Below, piece by piece: positions 16,748-25,110 of a stretch of DNA of 64,000 bases (the stretch's first letter is position 1; the number at the start of each line of letters is the position of its first letter). The notes under the pieces are model-generated. The model did no database searches and was not told the origin of the DNA. It worked only from the letters and a program-made list of their open reading frames with translations. The DNA comes from Gammaproteobacteria bacterium. Lineage in GTDB: Bacteria; Gemmatimonadota; Gemmatimonadetes; Longimicrobiales; Gaopeijiaceae. A program made the translations under genes and the position numbers. Location of the stretch: positions 1 through 64,000 of the forward strand of contig JAPPJO010000038.1 in the NCBI GenBank assembly GCA_028820325.1, in the 5' to 3' direction.

Positions 16748-18004
16748 ATGCCCGAAGCACCAGCCTGGAAGTTCCAGCCGGTCCTGCAGGACCTGGCCCC
16801 GAGGGAGCCCGCGTCGGTGACGCTGCGGGGCCGGGTGATCACAGGGGTAGGGCGCGAGGTGATCGAAAACGGTCACGTGACCCTGCACGACGGCATGATC
16901 ACGTCCGTTGGAGAGGGCGGTGGGGCCGCAGGGGATGGGCGCGAGGTGGTCGAAACGGGCGGGACCATCCTGGCCGGCCTGATCAACAGCCACGCCCACC
17001 TGGCCTGGGACGGCATCCACGACCTGGCCGCCCAGTCGCTCGGAGACGCGCCCGAGATCAGCGCCTACAAGGCGGCCGCCAACATGCTCGCCTGCCTGCG
17101 GGCGGGGATCACCCTGGTGCGCGACCTGGGGATGAACCGGAGCGGTGCCTTCGCCAAGCAGGCGGTGGAGCAGGGGGTGTTCGCGGGCCCGCGCCTGCTG
17201 ATTGTCGCCGAGGCGATCGTCCAGACCGGCGGCCACACCTACTGGTGCTGCCGGGAGGCCACCGGCGCCGACGAGATGCGGCGCGCCGTGCGCGACCAGG
17301 TCAAGGACGGGGCCGACCTCATCAAGATCATGATGTGCCACGACCTCCTGGAGTTCACCGACGAGGAGCTCGAGGCCATCGTCGACGAGACCCATCGCAG
17401 CAACCTTCCCATCACCGCCCACGCCACCTTCGACGCCTGCATCGAGCGCGCGGTCGACTTCGGCATCGACACGGTCGAGCACGGCGGCAGCATGTCCGAC
17501 CGGACCATCGGCAAGCTGGTCGAGCGCGGGGTTCCCATCATCACCACCTTCTCGCCCGTCCTGCTCCAGTCGAAGCCCGAGATCGCGCGCAAGTACAACA
17601 TCCCGGAGTGGAAGATCAGGGAGCGCCAGCGGCTGGTCGCCGACAAGAGCCGCTACGACGGGCTGCTGAGGGCCGCGCGCGCCGGGGTGCGCATCGTGTT
17701 CGGGACGGATGCGGGGAGCCCGGCGGTGCGCCACGGCGTGGTGGTGCCGGAGATGGAGTTCATGATCAAGGTGGGCGTTGTGGCCGACAACCACGCGGCC
17801 ATCATGAGCGCGACCCGCGAGGCCGCCATCATGAACCGCCTCGGCGATCGCATCGGCACCGTGGAGGAGGGCAAGGAGGCGGACGTTATCGTGGTGGACG
17901 GCAACCCGCTCGACGATCTCCGCGATCTCGAGCGCGTGCAGATGACCTTCGTGCACGGGAGCTGCCTGTACGCGCGCCCGCCGGTTGCCGCTGGGGCGGC
18001 CTGA
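16748..18004 (+). CDS. Amidohydrolase family metal-dependent hydrolase
   Basis: A 418-residue cytosolic enzyme of the amidohydrolase superfamily. ATG 16748 has GGAGG 8 bases upstream. Metal-site residues are visible in order: NSHAHLAW (HxH) near residue 83, LIKIMM with the Lys that is carbamylated or coordinating near residue 195, ITAHAT near residue 220, VEHGG near residue 240, and FGTDAGSP near residue 320. It belongs to the imidazolonepropionase/prolidase-like branch that includes Xaa-Pro dipeptidases and guanidine- or lactam-hydrolysing enzymes. It lies between a TIM-barrel unknown and an aminotransferase in an ABC-importer cluster, so hydrolysis of an imported amide or lactam is plausible. 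Substrate unknown. Confidence 0.88.
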   Translation: MPEAPAWKFQPVLQDLAPREPASVTLRGRVITGVGREVIENGHVTLHDGMITSVGEGGGAAGDGREVVETGGTILAGLINSHAHLAWDGIHDLAAQSLGDAPEISAYKAAANMLACLRAGITLVRDLGMNRSGAFAKQAVEQGVFAGPRLLIVAEAIVQTGGHTYWCCREATGADEMRRAVRDQVKDGADLIKIMMCHDLLEFTDEELEAIVDETHRSNLPITAHATFDACIERAVDFGIDTVEHGGSMSDRTIGKLVERGVPIITTFSPVLLQSKPEIARKYNIPEWKIRERQRLVADKSRYDGLLRAARAGVRIVFGTDAGSPAVRHGVVVPEMEFMIKVGVVADNHAAIMSATREAAIMNRLGDRIGTVEEGKEADVIVVDGNPLDDLRDLERVQMTFVHGSCLYARPPVAAGAA

Positions 18005-18044
18005 TGCGCGTTTGCTCCACCCACCGACCCACGGCGTGACTCCG

Positions 18045-19226
18045 ATGACCCAGGCTGTCCGCGAATCCCATCTGGCCGCCCGCGCGATATGCGTGAAGTC
18101 CAGCTTCCGCACGCGCATGCTCGAGTTGTCGGCCGGACTGGACGGCATCATCGCCCTCGGCCGGGGCGATCCCGACTTCGACACGCCGCCTGCCATCGTA
18201 GCCGCGGGGGCGGAAGCCCTGGCGGGCGGCTATACCCATTACACGGCCCCTCCCGGACTCTCCGAATTGCGCGAGGCGATCTCCGGGAAGCTGAAACGCG
18301 ACAACGGTCTCGACTATCCGGCCAACCAGATCATCGTCACCAACGGCGTTCAGGAAGCGCTCCTCATCTCGATCCTGGCGTTGGTCGATCCCGGCGACGA
18401 AGTGGTGCTCCAGGCGCCGCGCTTCAACGCCTTCGACTACATGGTCAACCTGGCGGGTGGCCGGGTGGTGGAGGTGCCGACCCTGGAGGAGCACGACTTC
18501 GCGCTCAGGGCCGACGCCATCCGCCACGCCCTGACGGAGCGCTCCAAGCTCCTCGTGATCGCGAATCCCAACAATCCCACCGGCGGCCTCACGCCGCACG
18601 AGGAGTTGGCGCGCATCGCAGCGCTCGCCGAAGAGCACGACTTCCTCGTCATCTCCGACGAGATCTACGAGAAGCTGATCTTCGGCGGGCAGGAACATGT
18701 CAGTCTGGGTACTTTCGGCAACCTGCTTGACCGGACGGTCACCGTAAACGGCTTCTCCAAGGCGTACGCCATGACCGGGTGGCGCATCGGTTACCTCGCC
18801 GCGCCGGCGTGGTTGATGGAGCCAGCCGTCGAGATCAAGCACACCCTGAGCATCTGCACGCCCCCGGCCCTCCAGCGCGGCGCGCTCGCGGCGCTCGAGG
18901 GTGGAGACGAGGCGGTCGCCTCGATGCTGGCCGAGTACGAGCGCCGCTTGGATCTAGTGCTGCGGACCCTCGACGACATGGAGATCTCGTATGGCCGGCC
19001 GGGCGGTGGCATGTACGTATACGCCAACATCTCGAGCACGGGGCTCGACGCCGAGACCTTCTGCCTTGAGCTGCTGCGCCAGGAGAAGGTGATGGTCTTC
19101 CCCGGGACCATGTTCGCGGATCCCGCCAACCGGCACATCCGCATCACGCTGCTGTCTCCCTATGCCTCCATGGAAGAAGCCCTGGAGCGGATGAAACACT
19201 TCGTCGAAAGGACGCGACAGCAGTGA
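18045..19226 (+). CDS. Class I/II PLP-dependent aminotransferase
   Basis: A 393-residue fold type I aminotransferase of the AspC/aromatic group. Substrate and cofactor features are LGRGDPDFDTPPAI near residue 40, YTHYTAPPGLSELREAI near residue 65, VIANPNNPTGG near residue 170, SDEIYEKLIF near residue 205, and the PLP lysine in NGFSKAYAMTGWR near residue 240. ATG 18045 starts 40 bases after the amidohydrolase stop. It would move the amino group from an amino acid released by the neighbouring enzymes to a keto acid in the cytosol. A close relative is encoded at 42423-43625, and a lysine-less relative beside that one. Confidence 0.93.
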   Translation: MTQAVRESHLAARAICVKSSFRTRMLELSAGLDGIIALGRGDPDFDTPPAIVAAGAEALAGGYTHYTAPPGLSELREAISGKLKRDNGLDYPANQIIVTNGVQEALLISILALVDPGDEVVLQAPRFNAFDYMVNLAGGRVVEVPTLEEHDFALRADAIRHALTERSKLLVIANPNNPTGGLTPHEELARIAALAEEHDFLVISDEIYEKLIFGGQEHVSLGTFGNLLDRTVTVNGFSKAYAMTGWRIGYLAAPAWLMEPAVEIKHTLSICTPPALQRGALAALEGGDEAVASMLAEYERRLDLVLRTLDDMEISYGRPGGGMYVYANISSTGLDAETFCLELLRQEKVMVFPGTMFADPANRHIRITLLSPYASMEEALERMKHFVERTRQQ

Positions 19227-19275
19227 AGTCGGGCTTGCTCCAGCGGCCGAGCCGCTCCCCGCGGGATGAGGCGCC

Positions 19276-20493
19276 ATGAACGGTCGAACGGGGGGTGACA
19301 ACGCGCGCATCCTCCTCGCAGGCGCGGGCGTCCGCGGCGCCAAATGGGCGCGTGTCATCGCCGAAGCCCCGGACGCGATCCTCGCCGGCATCGTGGATCT
19401 TGACGAATCACGCGCCCGGCGAGCCCGCGACGAACACGCACCGGACGCCCCGGTTGAACGCGAGTTCGCTTCGGCTCTCGCCCATGTGCCCGCCGACGCC
19501 GTGGTAATCGCCACCCCGCCGGACAGCCACCATGCTCTGGTGAGCCAGGCGTTCGCACGGGGCCTCGACGTCCTCTGCGAGAAGCCGCTCTCCGACGAGA
19601 TGGACGAAGTCCTCGACCTCATCGCTAGGTCGGAGGAGGCCGGACGCCATCTCCTGGTCGGGATGAACTTCCGCTACCTGCCGACCTCCCAGAGGATCCG
19701 CCACTACGCGCAGAGCGGTGAACTCGGCGACCTCAGCTACGGCCATTTCACCTACCACCGCCAGCGGGACGGCAACCGCCACGACCTGAACGACTACGTG
19801 ATGACGATGGCGCATCCGATGCTGCTGGAGCAGAGCATCCATCACTTCGACCTGCTGCGCTACTGCTACGACGCCGAGGTCGAGTCGCTGGTGTGCGATA
19901 CCTGGCGGCCGTCGTGGAGCACCTATGAAGACGACTGCTGCGTCTCCGTGCTCTTCCGCTTCGAGAACGGAGTTCGCGCGAACTACCTGGGGACCTGGAC
20001 CGCGGCCTGGAATCGCATGGACTTCCGCTGGCGCACCGAGTTCGAGGGCGCGGCCCTGATTCAGCGCGAGCAGTTCGAGGACCTGGTCCGCGTCGACTTC
20101 GATCGTCGCCTCGGACTCCGCGGCAGCAACTTCAAGGGAGACGCCGAAGCGGAGACCCCGGTCCCGGAGCCGCTCGCGCCGTGCACGGCGTTCATCGACG
20201 ACACGCGTGAGCTGCTGGCCGAGTTCCTGCGCGCCGTCCGCGGCGAAGCCGAGCCCGTGACCACCGCCCGCGATCATCTGAAGACGCTTCTCGTCGTTCA
20301 GGCCTGCATCGAGTCAGAGCAGAGAAGGGGATGGGTCGCGTTGCGTGAGATGGAGGAGCGCTTCCGCGTGTCCGCGCCGCCTGTCAACACCAACACGGGC
20401 GAGGGGCGCTCCGATGCCGATGCGGGCTCTGCTCGGCGACAGATCGCCGAGAATGTCGGGCGCTCCGATGAAGAAACGGGCTTCCCCTCATGA
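19276..20493 (+). CDS. Gfo/Idh/MocA family NAD(P)-dependent oxidoreductase
   Basis: A 405-residue enzyme. The N-terminal Rossmann domain opens ARILLAGAGVRGAKWARVI; the conserved VLCEKPLSDEM (EKP motif) is near residue 100, GMNFRYLP near residue 130, and the C-terminal substrate domain has EQSIHHFDLLRY near residue 190 with the likely catalytic His. Family members oxidise or reduce sugars, inositols and some amino-acid derivatives. The last 40 residues are polar and poorly conserved in appearance. Its stop overlaps the next ABC ATPase gene as ATGA, so enzyme and importer are co-translated. It shares the cluster with an amidohydrolase and an aminotransferase, which suggests catabolism of an amino sugar or opine-like compound (inference). 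Confidence 0.9.
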   Translation: MNGRTGGDNARILLAGAGVRGAKWARVIAEAPDAILAGIVDLDESRARRARDEHAPDAPVEREFASALAHVPADAVVIATPPDSHHALVSQAFARGLDVLCEKPLSDEMDEVLDLIARSEEAGRHLLVGMNFRYLPTSQRIRHYAQSGELGDLSYGHFTYHRQRDGNRHDLNDYVMTMAHPMLLEQSIHHFDLLRYCYDAEVESLVCDTWRPSWSTYEDDCCVSVLFRFENGVRANYLGTWTAAWNRMDFRWRTEFEGAALIQREQFEDLVRVDFDRRLGLRGSNFKGDAEAETPVPEPLAPCTAFIDDTRELLAEFLRAVRGEAEPVTTARDHLKTLLVVQACIESEQRRGWVALREMEERFRVSAPPVNTNTGEGRSDADAGSARRQIAENVGRSDEETGFPS

Positions 20494-21548
20494 CACCCGA
20501 GCCTCCCGAAGACATTTCCCTCGACCTGCTCCGGGTTCGTGGCCTCCATACGCGGTTCCTCTCTGATCGGGGCCTCGTGCATGCGGTCAACGACGTGAGC
20601 TTCTCCGTCCGCCGGGGCGAGGCGCTTGCCCTGGTGGGGGAAAGCGGGTGCGGCAAGACCGCCTCCATGCTCTCCGTGCTCCGGCTGTTGCCGCCGCACC
20701 GCACCCGCGTCCGCGCCGACGAGGTTAGCTTCAAGGGCCGGGACCTGCTGGGGCTCGACGATGAAGAAATGAGACGTGTGCGCGGACCCGAGATCGGGAT
20801 GATCTTTCAGGACCCGCGCGCATCCCTCAATCCAGTGCTCACCATCGGCCGGCAACTGACCGAGAGCCTGGAGGTGCACCTCCGCCTGGGGCGCCGCGCC
20901 GCCCGCGACCGCGCGATAGAGCTGCTCGGGTCGGTCGGCATCCCGCGGCCGGGCTCCCGGTTCGACGACTACCCGCACCAGTTCTCGGGCGGCATGTGCC
21001 AGCGGGTCATGATCGCCATCGCGCTGGCCTGCGAGCCCAGCCTCCTCATCGCCGACGAGCCCACAACCGCACTGGATGCCACCATCCAGGCGCAGATCCT
21101 CGACCTGGTCTCCGAACTGCGGGCAACGCGCGAGATGGCGATGATCTGGATCACCCACGATCTGAGCGTTGTGGCGAACCTGGCCGACCGGGTCGCGGTG
21201 ATGTACGGAGGGTCGATCGTGGAGACGGCCGGTGCCCGGCGCCTGTTCGCCGCGCCGGCCCATCCCTACACCCGGGGCCTTCTGGCCTCGCTGCCCGCGC
21301 TCGGCGGGGAAGGCGGAGGGCGCCTGACTGCGATTCCGGGTCAGCCGCCCGACATGACGCGACTCCCGGTGGGGTGCGCTTTCGCGGCGCGGTGCCCGCA
21401 CGCCTTCGACCGCTGCATTCGGGAGAGACCTCCGCTGCTTCCAGCGGGGAAGGGGGCGCCGTTGGGTGAGCAGCGGGCGCGTTCGAGCGAGAAACTGGCG
21501 TTCTCGGCGGACGCCGGTGCGCGCGCCGCCTGCTGGTGGGACGGATGA
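20490..21548 (+). CDS. Peptide/nickel-type ABC transporter ATP-binding protein (DppD/OppD family)
   Basis: A 352-residue ATPase. Walker A is GESGCGKTA near residue 50, the Q-loop in [12 protein letters not shown] near residue 110, the signature FSGGMCQR near residue 168, Walker [13 protein letters not shown] near residue 190. The C-terminal oligopeptide-transport extension includes [12 protein letters not shown] and the four-Cys region [14 protein letters not shown] ... AACWW, which in relatives can bind an iron-sulphur cluster. It starts at an ATGA overlap with the oxidoreductase gene and ends in an ATGA overlap with the second ATPase. It energises import through the permeases at 13.3-15.1 kb. 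Confidence 0.92.
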   Translation: MTPEPPEDISLDLLRVRGLHTRFLSDRGLVHAVNDVSFSVRRGEALALVGESGCGKTASMLSVLRLLPPHRTRVRADEVSFKGRDLLGLDDEEMRRVRGPEIGMIFQDPRASLNPVLTIGRQLTESLEVHLRLGRRAARDRAIELLGSVGIPRPGSRFDDYPHQFSGGMCQRVMIAIALACEPSLLIADEPTTALDATIQAQILDLVSELRATREMAMIWITHDLSVVANLADRVAVMYGGSIVETAGARRLFAAPAHPYTRGLLASLPALGGEGGGRLTAIPGQPPDMTRLPVGCAFAARCPHAFDRCIRERPPLLPAGKGAPLGEQRARSSEKLAFSADAGARAACWWDG

Positions 21549-22342
21549 CTCCCCTCCTCGAAGTCATCGGCCTCAAAAAGCACTTCCCCGTGCGTCGCGG
21601 AATGATGCAGCGCAGGGCCGGGTCGGTGCGCGCAGTCGATGGCGTCAGCTTCCGGCTGCATCGCGGCGAGACGCTCGGCCTGGTGGGAGAGAGCGGCTGC
21701 GGCAAAACCACCGTCGCCCGCACCATCCTCCGGCTCACCGAGCCCACGTCGGGGCGCATCGTTTTCGACGGCGTCGATCTCACAGCCATATCCCCGGCAG
21801 AGCTCCGCGCACTCCGTCCGCGCATGCAGATGATCTTCCAGGACACCCATTCGTCGCTGAATCCACGCCTGAGCGTCGGCCGCTCCATCGCGGAGCCCCT
21901 GCGCGAGCACGGGAGCATGACCCGCGGGCAGCGACAGGACCGAGTCGCGGAACTCATGAGCATCGTCGGGTTGGACCCGAAGCTCGCCGGACGCCTGCCG
22001 CACGAGTTCTCGGGCGGTCAGCGCCAGCGGGTCGGCATCGCGCGCGCTCTCGCCCTGAAGCCGGACCTGATCGTCTGCGACGAGCCCATTTCGTCGCTGG
22101 ACATCTCCATCCAGGCCCAGATCGTCAACCTTCTCGCGGATCTTCAGGAAGAGTTCGGGCTGACCTATCTCTTCATCTCCCATGATCTTAGGATGGTCAA
22201 GCACCTGTGCGATCGGGTCGCGGTCATGAATGAAGGCAGGATCGTCGAGATGGCGTCGGCCGAGGCGCTCTTCCGCGCGCCGGGACACCCGTACACGCGC
22301 ACGCTCCTGTCTTCGCTGCCTCGAAGGCCCGGGCGGTCGTAG
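21545..22342 (+). CDS. Peptide/nickel-type ABC transporter ATP-binding protein (DppF/OppF family)
   Basis: A 265-residue ATPase, shorter than most DppF proteins because it ends soon after [12 protein letters not shown] without the Cys-rich tail. Walker A is GESGCGKTT, the Q-loop [12 protein letters not shown], signature [15 protein letters not shown], Walker [13 protein letters not shown]. The ATG overlaps the stop of the DppD-type gene. It would form the ATPase heterodimer of the importer. The FAD oxidase gene begins two bases after its stop. Confidence 0.92.
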   Translation: MTPLLEVIGLKKHFPVRRGMMQRRAGSVRAVDGVSFRLHRGETLGLVGESGCGKTTVARTILRLTEPTSGRIVFDGVDLTAISPAELRALRPRMQMIFQDTHSSLNPRLSVGRSIAEPLREHGSMTRGQRQDRVAELMSIVGLDPKLAGRLPHEFSGGQRQRVGIARALALKPDLIVCDEPISSLDISIQAQIVNLLADLQEEFGLTYLFISHDLRMVKHLCDRVAVMNEGRIVEMASAEALFRAPGHPYTRTLLSSLPRRPGRS

Positions 22343-22344
22343 CC

Positions 22345-23784
22345 GTGCAGCCGAGGCGCGCCTCGCGCGTACGGAACTTCGGTCGGAACATTTTTTTTCA
22401 GCCGCGCAGTCGATACCTGCCCAAGGATGAAGAGGACGTGTTGCGCATCCTCGACGAGCACCGGACCGGGACGGTCCGCGTCATCGGCGCGGGCCATTCC
22501 TGGAACGGGGGCATCGAGACATCCGATGCGCTCCTGGACTTGCGCCACCTTCGGTGGATACGCGTTCACACCGACCGCCGCCGGGCCTCCGTGGGTGGAG
22601 GATGCCGCATCGCCGATGTCCTGGCGCATCTTGCGCCCCGCGGACTCACCCTCCCGTCCATCGGCCTGATCGCCCGCCAGACCGTGGCAGGCGCGATCGC
22701 CACGGGGACGCACGGGTCGGGAAGGCACTCGATGTCCCATTACGTCGAATCCATGCGCATCGCCTGTTACGACGCAGAGGGGAAGGCGGAGGTGCGCACG
22801 GTCGATTCCGGCCAGGCCCTGCGGGCGGCTCGATGCTCCGTTGGGGCGCTCGGCGTGGTCGTCGAAGTCACCGTGACGTGCGTGCCGCAGTACCACGTTC
22901 GTGAACGATGCGTCTGGCGCCCGAATCTGGACGCCGTCCTGGAGAACGAGTCGACCGCGCCTCTGCAGCAGTTCTATCTCATGCCGCACACCTGGTCGTA
23001 TCTGGAGCACGAGCGGAGCGTGGCCCCGGGTAACCGCCGCTCGGGCGCCGCCATGCTCTACCGGGTGTATTGGCTGGTCGTCATCGACGTACTGCTTCAT
23101 CTGGGCATCAAGCTTACCGCCTCGCTGCTGCGAAGCCAGCGCCTGGTGGATGTCCTGCATCGACATCTGCTCCCCGCCTGCATCGTCCCGAAGTGGCAGG
23201 TCACCGACCGCAGCGACCGGCAGCTCCTCATGCGCCACGACCTCTTCCGTCATCTGGAGATGGAGGTCTTTGTGCTGCGCGACCAGCTCGGGCCGGCGCT
23301 CGACTTCGTATCGGAGGTTCTGCGTGTGGCCGACGACGCCGACTACGAGGTATCGGCCGGCGTGCACGACCGGATCCGGGCCCTGGACATGCGGGATTCC
23401 TTCGAGAGGATTCGGGGTTCATACAGCCATCACTATCCGATTTGCGTCCGGCGCGTCCCTCCTGACGACACGCTGATCTCGATGGCATCCTGCCACGGAA
23501 TGGAAGAGCAGGACTGGTACGCCATCAGCCTGATCACCTTTACCGAGCCCCGGCGGCCCTTCCAGAACGTCGCCCGCTTCTTGGCCACGACCATGGCTCG
23601 ATCACTGGGCGCCCGGCTGCATTGGGGGAAATGGTATCCGCTTGAGGCGGGACAGATCGAGGACAGCTATCCGGGCCTCGCCCCCTTCCGGGCGATCAGC
23701 GCGCAGTTCGACCCGCGGGGCGTGTTCCGGAATCGGTTTCTCGACGAAACCATGTTCGGCACGCGTGACCATCATAGTCAATAA
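22345..23784 (+). CDS. FAD-linked oxidase of the aldonolactone oxidase family
   Basis: A 479-residue flavoprotein. The N-terminal PCMH FAD domain has RVIGAGHSWNGG near residue 50 and GAIATGTHGSGRHSMSHYV near residue 120, the FAD-binding GTHG region. The C-terminal domain has the HWxK element as LHWGKWY near residue 430 and the ending AQFDPRGVFRN, both typical of L-gulono-/D-arabinono-lactone oxidases and alditol oxidases. GTG 22345 follows the ABC ATPase stop by two bases, so it belongs to the same transcript. It would oxidise a sugar, alditol or lactone with oxygen or an acceptor. A stretch of hydrophobic residues around 235-260 (LYRVYWLVVIDVLLHLGIKL) is longer than usual and may be membrane-associated. 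Confidence 0.85.
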   Translation: MQPRRASRVRNFGRNIFFQPRSRYLPKDEEDVLRILDEHRTGTVRVIGAGHSWNGGIETSDALLDLRHLRWIRVHTDRRRASVGGGCRIADVLAHLAPRGLTLPSIGLIARQTVAGAIATGTHGSGRHSMSHYVESMRIACYDAEGKAEVRTVDSGQALRAARCSVGALGVVVEVTVTCVPQYHVRERCVWRPNLDAVLENESTAPLQQFYLMPHTWSYLEHERSVAPGNRRSGAAMLYRVYWLVVIDVLLHLGIKLTASLLRSQRLVDVLHRHLLPACIVPKWQVTDRSDRQLLMRHDLFRHLEMEVFVLRDQLGPALDFVSEVLRVADDADYEVSAGVHDRIRALDMRDSFERIRGSYSHHYPICVRRVPPDDTLISMASCHGMEEQDWYAISLITFTEPRRPFQNVARFLATTMARSLGARLHWGKWYPLEAGQIEDSYPGLAPFRAISAQFDPRGVFRNRFLDETMFGTRDHHSQ

Positions 23785-23870
23785 TATTGAGGAATGACAA
23801 TAAATATGATTATAGATTATACATTGACAACAATAATATTCTTGACAAATATCATAGTCATATTTATTCT
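23771..23870 (+). other. AT-rich island with repeated TTGACAA and ATCATAGTCA elements
   Basis: About 100 bases of strongly AT-rich DNA inside a GC-rich genome. ATCATAGTCA occurs at 23771-23780 and 23851-23860, ATAATATT at 23781-23788 and 23833-23840, TTGACAA at 23824-23830 and 23842-23848. TTGACA (23842-23847) plus 17 bases plus TATTCT (23865-23870) matches a promoter. Most of the island is also the start of the ICMT-like coding frame. Confidence 0.5.
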
Positions 23871-24372
23871 GCTGGCCACCGTCGTCTGGTCCGTGGTCTG
23901 GCCGGATCGCCGAGTCTGGCCCCCGCCCGGACGAGGCTCCTGGCAATATGTCCTGACCTGGATCGGGTGGTCTGCGGCCATCGCACTCAACGCGTGCCTG
24001 CTGTTTCTGGACTGGAACTCCTGGATCCTTGGCGGCGGCCTGCGGTTTCTCCTCGGAATCCCGCTGGCTCTGCTGGGCGGCCTGCTGGCGTTCTGGGGAA
24101 TCGCCACGATCGGGTGGACGAACTCGACGGGCGTCAAGGACGGCTTCCTTCCCTCCGGCCCCTATCGGTTCACGCGCAACCCGCAATACGTCGGCGACAC
24201 CGTCCTCCTCCTGGGGCTGAGCATCATCGCCAACTCGCAACTCCTCTGGATTACCCATGCGCTCCTCGCCCTGTGGTTCATCATCGCGCCCCTCAGCGAA
24301 GAGGTGTGGCTGAAGGAGCAATACGGGGAGGAGTACGAACGGTATCGACGTGAGGTGCCGCGATTCCTGTGA
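23794..24372 (+). CDS. ICMT/PEMT-like integral membrane methyltransferase
   Basis: A 192-residue membrane protein with about five helices. The C-terminal half carries the isoprenylcysteine carboxyl methyltransferase / phospholipid methyltransferase pattern GPYRFTRNPQYVGDTVLLLGL near residues 125-145 and ending EEVWLKEQYGEEYERYRREVPRF, the cofactor-binding part in this family. Bacterial members methylate lipids or unknown small substrates. ATG 23794 has GAGG immediately upstream; ATG 23806 has better spacing. The first 25 or so codons are AT-rich (MIIDYTLTTIIFLTNIIVIFIL) while the rest matches the GC-rich genome, so the first membrane helix may have been acquired separately or overlaps control elements. 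Confidence 0.75.
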   Translation: MTINMIIDYTLTTIIFLTNIIVIFILLATVVWSVVWPDRRVWPPPGRGSWQYVLTWIGWSAAIALNACLLFLDWNSWILGGGLRFLLGIPLALLGGLLAFWGIATIGWTNSTGVKDGFLPSGPYRFTRNPQYVGDTVLLLGLSIIANSQLLWITHALLALWFIIAPLSEEVWLKEQYGEEYERYRREVPRFL

Positions 24373-24471
24373 GCTTCAAAGAGAGTGGCGTCGGGCCCAA
24401 CGCGTGATCCGAAATCGTGAACGCCTGAAGATTGCCCCTCGGGGGGGCTCGTAGGGCTGGATCACGAGGTC

Positions 24472-24491
24472 TTGACAAATAAACTTGTCAA
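24472..24491 (+). promoter_or_regulatory. Palindromic operator upstream of the ArsR-type regulator
   Basis: TTGACAA, six bases, TTGTCAA: a perfect 7-bp inverted repeat. It covers the -35 element of the regulator's own promoter, the expected place for autorepression. The half-site TTGACAA recurs twice in the AT-rich island at 23.8 kb. Confidence 0.65.
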
Positions 24492-24500
24492 TGCGTTAAT
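24472..24500 (+). promoter_or_regulatory. Promoter of the ArsR-SRPBCC operon, probably leaderless
   Basis: TTGACA (24472-24477), 17 bases, GTTAAT (24495-24500). The ATG at 24508 is where transcription would be expected to start, and there is no ribosome site in between. Confidence 0.55.
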
Positions 24501-24507
24501 TCCGGCC

Positions 24508-25110
24508 ATGCTCGACGTTGCCGTCATCGAGGAGCCCGCCGCCGCGGTCGTCACCCTGGACCCGAAACGGGCCCGGCTCCTTTCCGAGCTGGCGGAGCCG
24601 GCCTCGGCGGCCACGCTCGCGGCCCGCCTCGGACTCCCTCGGCAGAAGGTCAACTACCACCTCCGGGCGCTGGAGAAGCACGGGCTCGTGCGGGTCGCCG
24701 AGGAACGCCGGTGGGGCGGCCTGACCGAGCGCCTGCTGGTGGCGACCGCCCGCTCCTACGTGGTGAGTCCGGCGGCGCTCGGGCCGGTGGCGAGTGACCC
24801 GGAGCGGACGCGCGACCGGCTGTCCGCGAGCTACCTCATTGCGCTCGCCGCGCGCATCGTGCGCGAGGGGAGCGCGCTGCTGCGCCGTTCGGCCGAAACG
24901 GGAAAACGGCTCGCCACCCTTTCCATCGACACCGAGATCCGGTTCCGGTCTCCGCAGGCCCGCGCGCGGTTCAGCGAGGAGCTGATCGCTGCGGTTTCCG
25001 AACTGGTTCGGCGCCATCACGACGATTCCGCCCCCGGCGGACGGCTTCACCGCCTGGTGATCGTCGCCCATCCGGCGCCGGGGGATCCATCCGCCCAGGA
25101 GGCATCATGA
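24508..25110 (+). CDS. ArsR-type helix-turn-helix transcriptional regulator
   Basis: A 200-residue regulator. The winged helix spans residues about 15-75: RARLLSELAEPASAATLAARLGLPRQKVNYHLRALEKHGLV, with PRQKVNYHLRAL as the recognition helix. The rest is helical. I start at ATG 24508 rather than at an in-frame TTG at 24472, because that TTG is half of a palindromic operator and of the -35 box. Repressors of this type commonly precede SRPBCC (AHSA1) genes, and here the stop overlaps the SRPBCC start as ATGA. Autoregulation through the palindrome is likely. The signal it senses is unknown. Confidence 0.82.
   Translation: MLDVAVIEEPAAAVVTLDPKRARLLSELAEPASAATLAARLGLPRQKVNYHLRALEKHGLVRVAEERRWGGLTERLLVATARSYVVSPAALGPVASDPERTRDRLSASYLIALAARIVREGSALLRRSAETGKRLATLSIDTEIRFRSPQARARFSEELIAAVSELVRRHHDDSAPGGRLHRLVIVAHPAPGDPSAQEAS

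Noticed and set aside
24472..24507. TTG 24472 as the start of the ArsR-type regulator
   Set aside because: The TTG is part of the palindromic operator and -35 box; ATG 24508 fits the promoter geometry.
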